Shown here: in pieces, positions 5,919-7,973 of the stretch
Layout: each line of letters opens with the position of its first letter
How positions within the stretch are numbered: position 1 is the stretch's first letter
Source of the DNA: an uncultured Alphaproteobacteria bacterium
GTDB lineage: Bacteria; Pseudomonadota; Alphaproteobacteria; Bin95
Direction: 5' to 3'
Length of the DNA stretch: 7,973 nt
NCBI GenBank assembly: GCA_913060845.1
Contig: CAJXVF010000089.1
Coordinates: 1 to 7,973, forward strand
The notes under the pieces: generated by a model
The model's input: only the letters and a program-made list of their open reading frames with translations
The model's database searches: none
What the model was told of the DNA's origin: nothing
Program-made: the position numbers and the translations under genes

Positions 5919-6821
5919 ATGGCTGTTATTTTACCGCCGGACTTACCGGCGCGCGCTGCGCTGGCCGCCGAAGGCGTGCCAATGTTGGATGCCCATGATC
6001 CGGCTGCAGCAGACGCCTTAAATATCGTCATCTTCAATTTGATGCCGAAGAAGCTTGAGACAGAACTGCAGTTGGCGCGCATGCTTGGCCGCGCATCGGT
6101 CGATGTCTCGATCACACTGGCTGCACCCGAAAACTACGCGGGCAAGAATGCGCCGCCTGGTCACCTAGATAGGTTCTATCGGCGCTGGCGCGATGTGAAA
6201 TTGTCATCCTTCGATGCGGTTATCATCACCGGCGCGCCAATTGAAACATTGCCGTTCGAGGCTGTGAATTACTGGAATGAGATGACGGAAGTTCTGGATT
6301 GGACCCGGGACGCCAATGACGGCGCAGGCATTCCGCTGCTTAGCCTCTGCTGGGGCGCGCAGGCTGCACTCTATCGGTATTACGGTGTGCCGAAACATCA
6401 GCTTGAAGCAAAGCGATTTGGCGTCTTCCAGCACCGTCTGACGGATAAGGCCTCGCCATTCCTGCAGTGCCTGGACGACGGGCCGATGATGCCTGTCTCT
6501 CGTTGGACGGAAACCCGCGCTGAGGACTTGAAGGCGCTGCCGCACTTGAAGCCTTTGCTTGTGTCTGAAGGCTCTGGCATCGGCGCGCTAGCTGATGAAC
6601 GGCTCGGTCACCTCCATGTCCTCAATCACTTTGAATATGACGCTGAAACACTGGCGATCGAGTATCAGCGGGACGTGGAGAAGGGCGGCGCTATCGCACC
6701 TCCGATCAACTATTTCCCAGATGATGATCCCACCAATCCGCCGCCGCAGACATGGCGTGCAAATGCGCAGGCTTTCTATGGCAATTGGGTGCGTTGGGTC
6801 GCTGAGCGGAAAGCGCGCTAG
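5919..6821 (+). CDS. metA: Homoserine O-acyltransferase MetA, probably acetyl-CoA dependent
   Basis: MetA acylates the hydroxyl of L-homoserine, the first committed step of methionine synthesis in the cytoplasm. The 300-residue protein shows FNLMPKKLETE (39-49), IITGAPIETLPF (102-113), LCWGAQAALY (143-152) with nucleophile Cys144, HFEYDAETLAIEYQRD (237-252) with catalytic His237 and Glu239, and NYFPDDDP (264-271). Lys165, Ser194 and Arg251 sit at the substrate-binding positions. By alignment with E. coli MetA by eye, Glu109 takes the place of Gly111, the residue known to govern acyl-CoA choice. Glu there is typical of acetyl-CoA enzymes, so the product is predicted to be O-acetylhomoserine. 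There is a 4-residue insertion before the catalytic Cys relative to E. coli. The start is fixed by GAGGAG 8 bases upstream. Its stop codon overlaps the convergent comF stop in CTAG. Confidence 0.95.
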   Translation: MAVILPPDLPARAALAAEGVPMLDAHDPAAADALNIVIFNLMPKKLETELQLARMLGRASVDVSITLAAPENYAGKNAPPGHLDRFYRRWRDVKLSSFDAVIITGAPIETLPFEAVNYWNEMTEVLDWTRDANDGAGIPLLSLCWGAQAALYRYYGVPKHQLEAKRFGVFQHRLTDKASPFLQCLDDGPMMPVSRWTETRAEDLKALPHLKPLLVSEGSGIGALADERLGHLHVLNHFEYDAETLAIEYQRDVEKGGAIAPPINYFPDDDPTNPPPQTWRANAQAFYGNWVRWVAERKAR

Positions 6822-7572
6822 ACGGGCCTTGGCCGTTCAACCCGGGCAATCGTGACGATGTCTACAGCACGCGCCCCGCCGCGCTTCAGCACGGCAGAGC
6901 AGCGTTCGACGGTGGCGCCTGTCGTAACACGTCGTCGATCAGCAGAACGCGCTTGCCGGTAATCCGGTCCCGCCAGCGTTCGTTCAGCTTGAATGCGCCG
7001 GTCAAATTGCGCTTGCGGCCAGCAGGGCTGAGCCCGCCCTGGCTGCGCGTCGCTCGGGTGCGATGGAGCAAATCTGGCGCATAGGGAATAGTTTCAAACC
7101 CAGCCATGCGGCGGGCAAGCTCAGCGGATTGGTTATAACGCCGCCCAAGCAATCGCCGCCAATGCAGCGGTGTTGGCGCGATGAGGTCTGCATCTGCTAG
7201 CAAATCCCGACCTGCAGCCAGCAGCCACCGTGTCAGCAAAGGCGTTGCCTCTAACCGGCTAGCACGCTTATAGGCGATGATGATGGGGCGGCTGGCGTCA
7301 TCGTAAGCCAGCATGGCGCGAGCGCGGTCAAAGCGGGGCGGGCTGACCATGCAGGCACCGCATGTATCCCCGTCCGGCCCTTCGCCAGCGCCTTCTGCTT
7401 GCAGCCCAAACCCACAGACCTGGCAGACCGGGGCGGCCACAAACGCCAGCTCGCGCCAGCATTCGGGACAAACACCCTGCGCCTCCGTCGTCTCTCGACC
7501 GCAAGAGAGACAACGGGGCGGGATCAGCAGATCAAGTGCGCGCCGGGCAGGTGTACGAAGCGGTTCTAGAAT
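6818..7572 (-). pseudogene. comF: ComF-family phosphoribosyltransferase, frameshifted at the PRPP loop
   Basis: ComF-family proteins pair an N-terminal cysteine-rich zinc-type region with a type I phosphoribosyltransferase domain. Some are needed for DNA uptake; many occur in non-competent bacteria. Four CxxC pairs are visible (CLSC, CPEC, CQVC, CGAC), then TPLHWRRLLGRRYNQ, TRSQGGLSPAGRKRN and the PRPP-binding strand VLLIDDVL. After DDVL the frame goes to nonsense and ends at TGA 6886. Restoring one base near 6924-6925 gives TTGATVERC and then a normal ComF tail (VLKRGGARAVDIVTIARV) ending at TAG, 6820-6818, sharing CTAG with the metA stop. The repaired protein would be about 251 residues, normal for the family. 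No ATG, GTG or TTG starts the N-terminal region; ATT 7572 sits where a start would be expected, and the first ordinary start is GTG 7440, inside the zinc region. This is either a young pseudogene or a one-base assembly error. Confidence 0.85.
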
Positions 7573-7973
7573 GAGCGGAAGGATACGAGATCATCCCGCT
7601 CGACCTGCTTAATCAGGTCAATTTCCCAGGTGAGATATTCCTTCATGAAGTCCTCAACGACGCCTTTGCGCTCGTAGGGCTTGAGCCAGACATCATCAGC
7701 TTCATCGGCCAGATGGGTTTCACCTTGTTCGAGCGGCATTCCAGCATCGGTCCATGCCTTCGCACCGCCTTCGAGCGAAGCCGTTGGTTTGCCGGTAAGA
7801 TTAGCGAGTTCCGCTGCAGCGTATTTTGCGACCAAGCCATCCTCAGATGTAGCGAGGTATCCTGGTGCATCTGGTAAGTTGGCCGCTGCCGTTTCCAAAC
7901 GTGCGCGGGTCGCCCACCAGGCACCTGGGATGTGGCCCTTGCGATAGTCCCGGCTCGTCGCGACATCTACCGC
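7566..7973 (-). CDS. Rhodanese-like domain protein, C-terminal part (5' end missing)
   Basis: The frame is open to the window edge and 135 residues remain. The fragment begins inside a rhodanese homology domain: DYRKGHIPGAWW (9-20 of the fragment) is the classic motif before the active-site loop, and SLEGGAKAWTDAGMPL is the classic motif after it. The active-site loop reads ATSEDGLVA where catalytic rhodaneses have a Cys-x-x-G pattern, so the sulfur-carrying Cys appears replaced by Ser43 and this domain is probably not a sulfurtransferase. The C-terminal extension (DDVWLKPYERKG through YLTWEIDLIKQV) resembles multi-domain rhodanese-related sulfurtransferases, in which another domain may carry the active Cys; that part is off the window. 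The TTG at 7898 is internal, not a start. It lies directly upstream of comF and overlaps the inferred comF start by 7 bases. Confidence 0.88.
   Translation of the reverse strand, partial: AVDVATSRDYRKGHIPGAWWATRARLETAAANLPDAPGYLATSEDGLVAKYAAAELANLTGKPTASLEGGAKAWTDAGMPLEQGETHLADEADDVWLKPYERKGVVEDFMKEYLTWEIDLIKQVERDDLVSFRSF

Noticed and set aside
6886..6924. The 184-residue ComF frame ending at 6886 as a naturally short protein
   Set aside because: The break falls in the middle of the PRPP-binding motif, and the correct continuation is present in the next frame with an intact stop.
1..7973. CRISPR array, tRNA or rRNA gene, insertion sequence, prophage or integron
   Set aside because: No spaced direct repeats, no recognisable RNA gene and no transposase or integrase were seen. 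Nearly all bases belong to recognised protein genes.

Overview
This window looks like one end of a moderately GC-rich, gene-dense bacterial contig, most likely from an alphaproteobacterium. That placement is inferred from the style of the aconitase, TsaD, MetA and ComF proteins; the genus cannot be told from the sequence. The first 48 bases are not genomic. They are an Illumina Nextera adapter with an i5 index, so true sequence starts at base 49 and the first gene is cut by the contig end.

Layout. (1) 49-1035, plus strand: the C-terminal part of aconitase (acnA). (2) 1036-1145: a short convergent gap with terminator-like hairpins. (3) 4772 down to 1146, minus strand: a tight operon tsaE-tsaB-tsaC-tsaD followed by a TauD/TfdA-family Fe(II)/2-oxoglutarate dioxygenase. 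Together the four tsa genes are the whole bacterial pathway for N6-threonylcarbamoyladenosine (t6A) at position 37 of ANN-decoding tRNAs. TsaC makes threonylcarbamoyl-AMP, and TsaD with TsaB and TsaE transfers it to tRNA. Consecutive tsa reading frames overlap by 10, 8 and 8 bases. (4) 4773-4951: a divergent promoter region. (5) 4952-6821, plus strand: a P-loop NTPase of unknown function, then metA, 4 bases apart with the metA ribosome site inside the upstream gene. (6) 7973 down to 6818, minus strand: the C-terminal part of a rhodanese-type protein, then a ComF-family phosphoribosyltransferase broken by an apparent single-base deletion in its PRPP loop. The comF and metA stop codons share the bases CTAG.

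No tRNA, rRNA, CRISPR array, insertion sequence or prophage gene was recognised. This is mostly housekeeping sequence. The points worth a second look are the complete t6A gene set with a dioxygenase at its end, the uncharacterised P-loop protein coupled to metA, the predicted acetyl-CoA preference of MetA, and three quality or integrity signals (the adapter, the comF frameshift, and the missing comF start codon).
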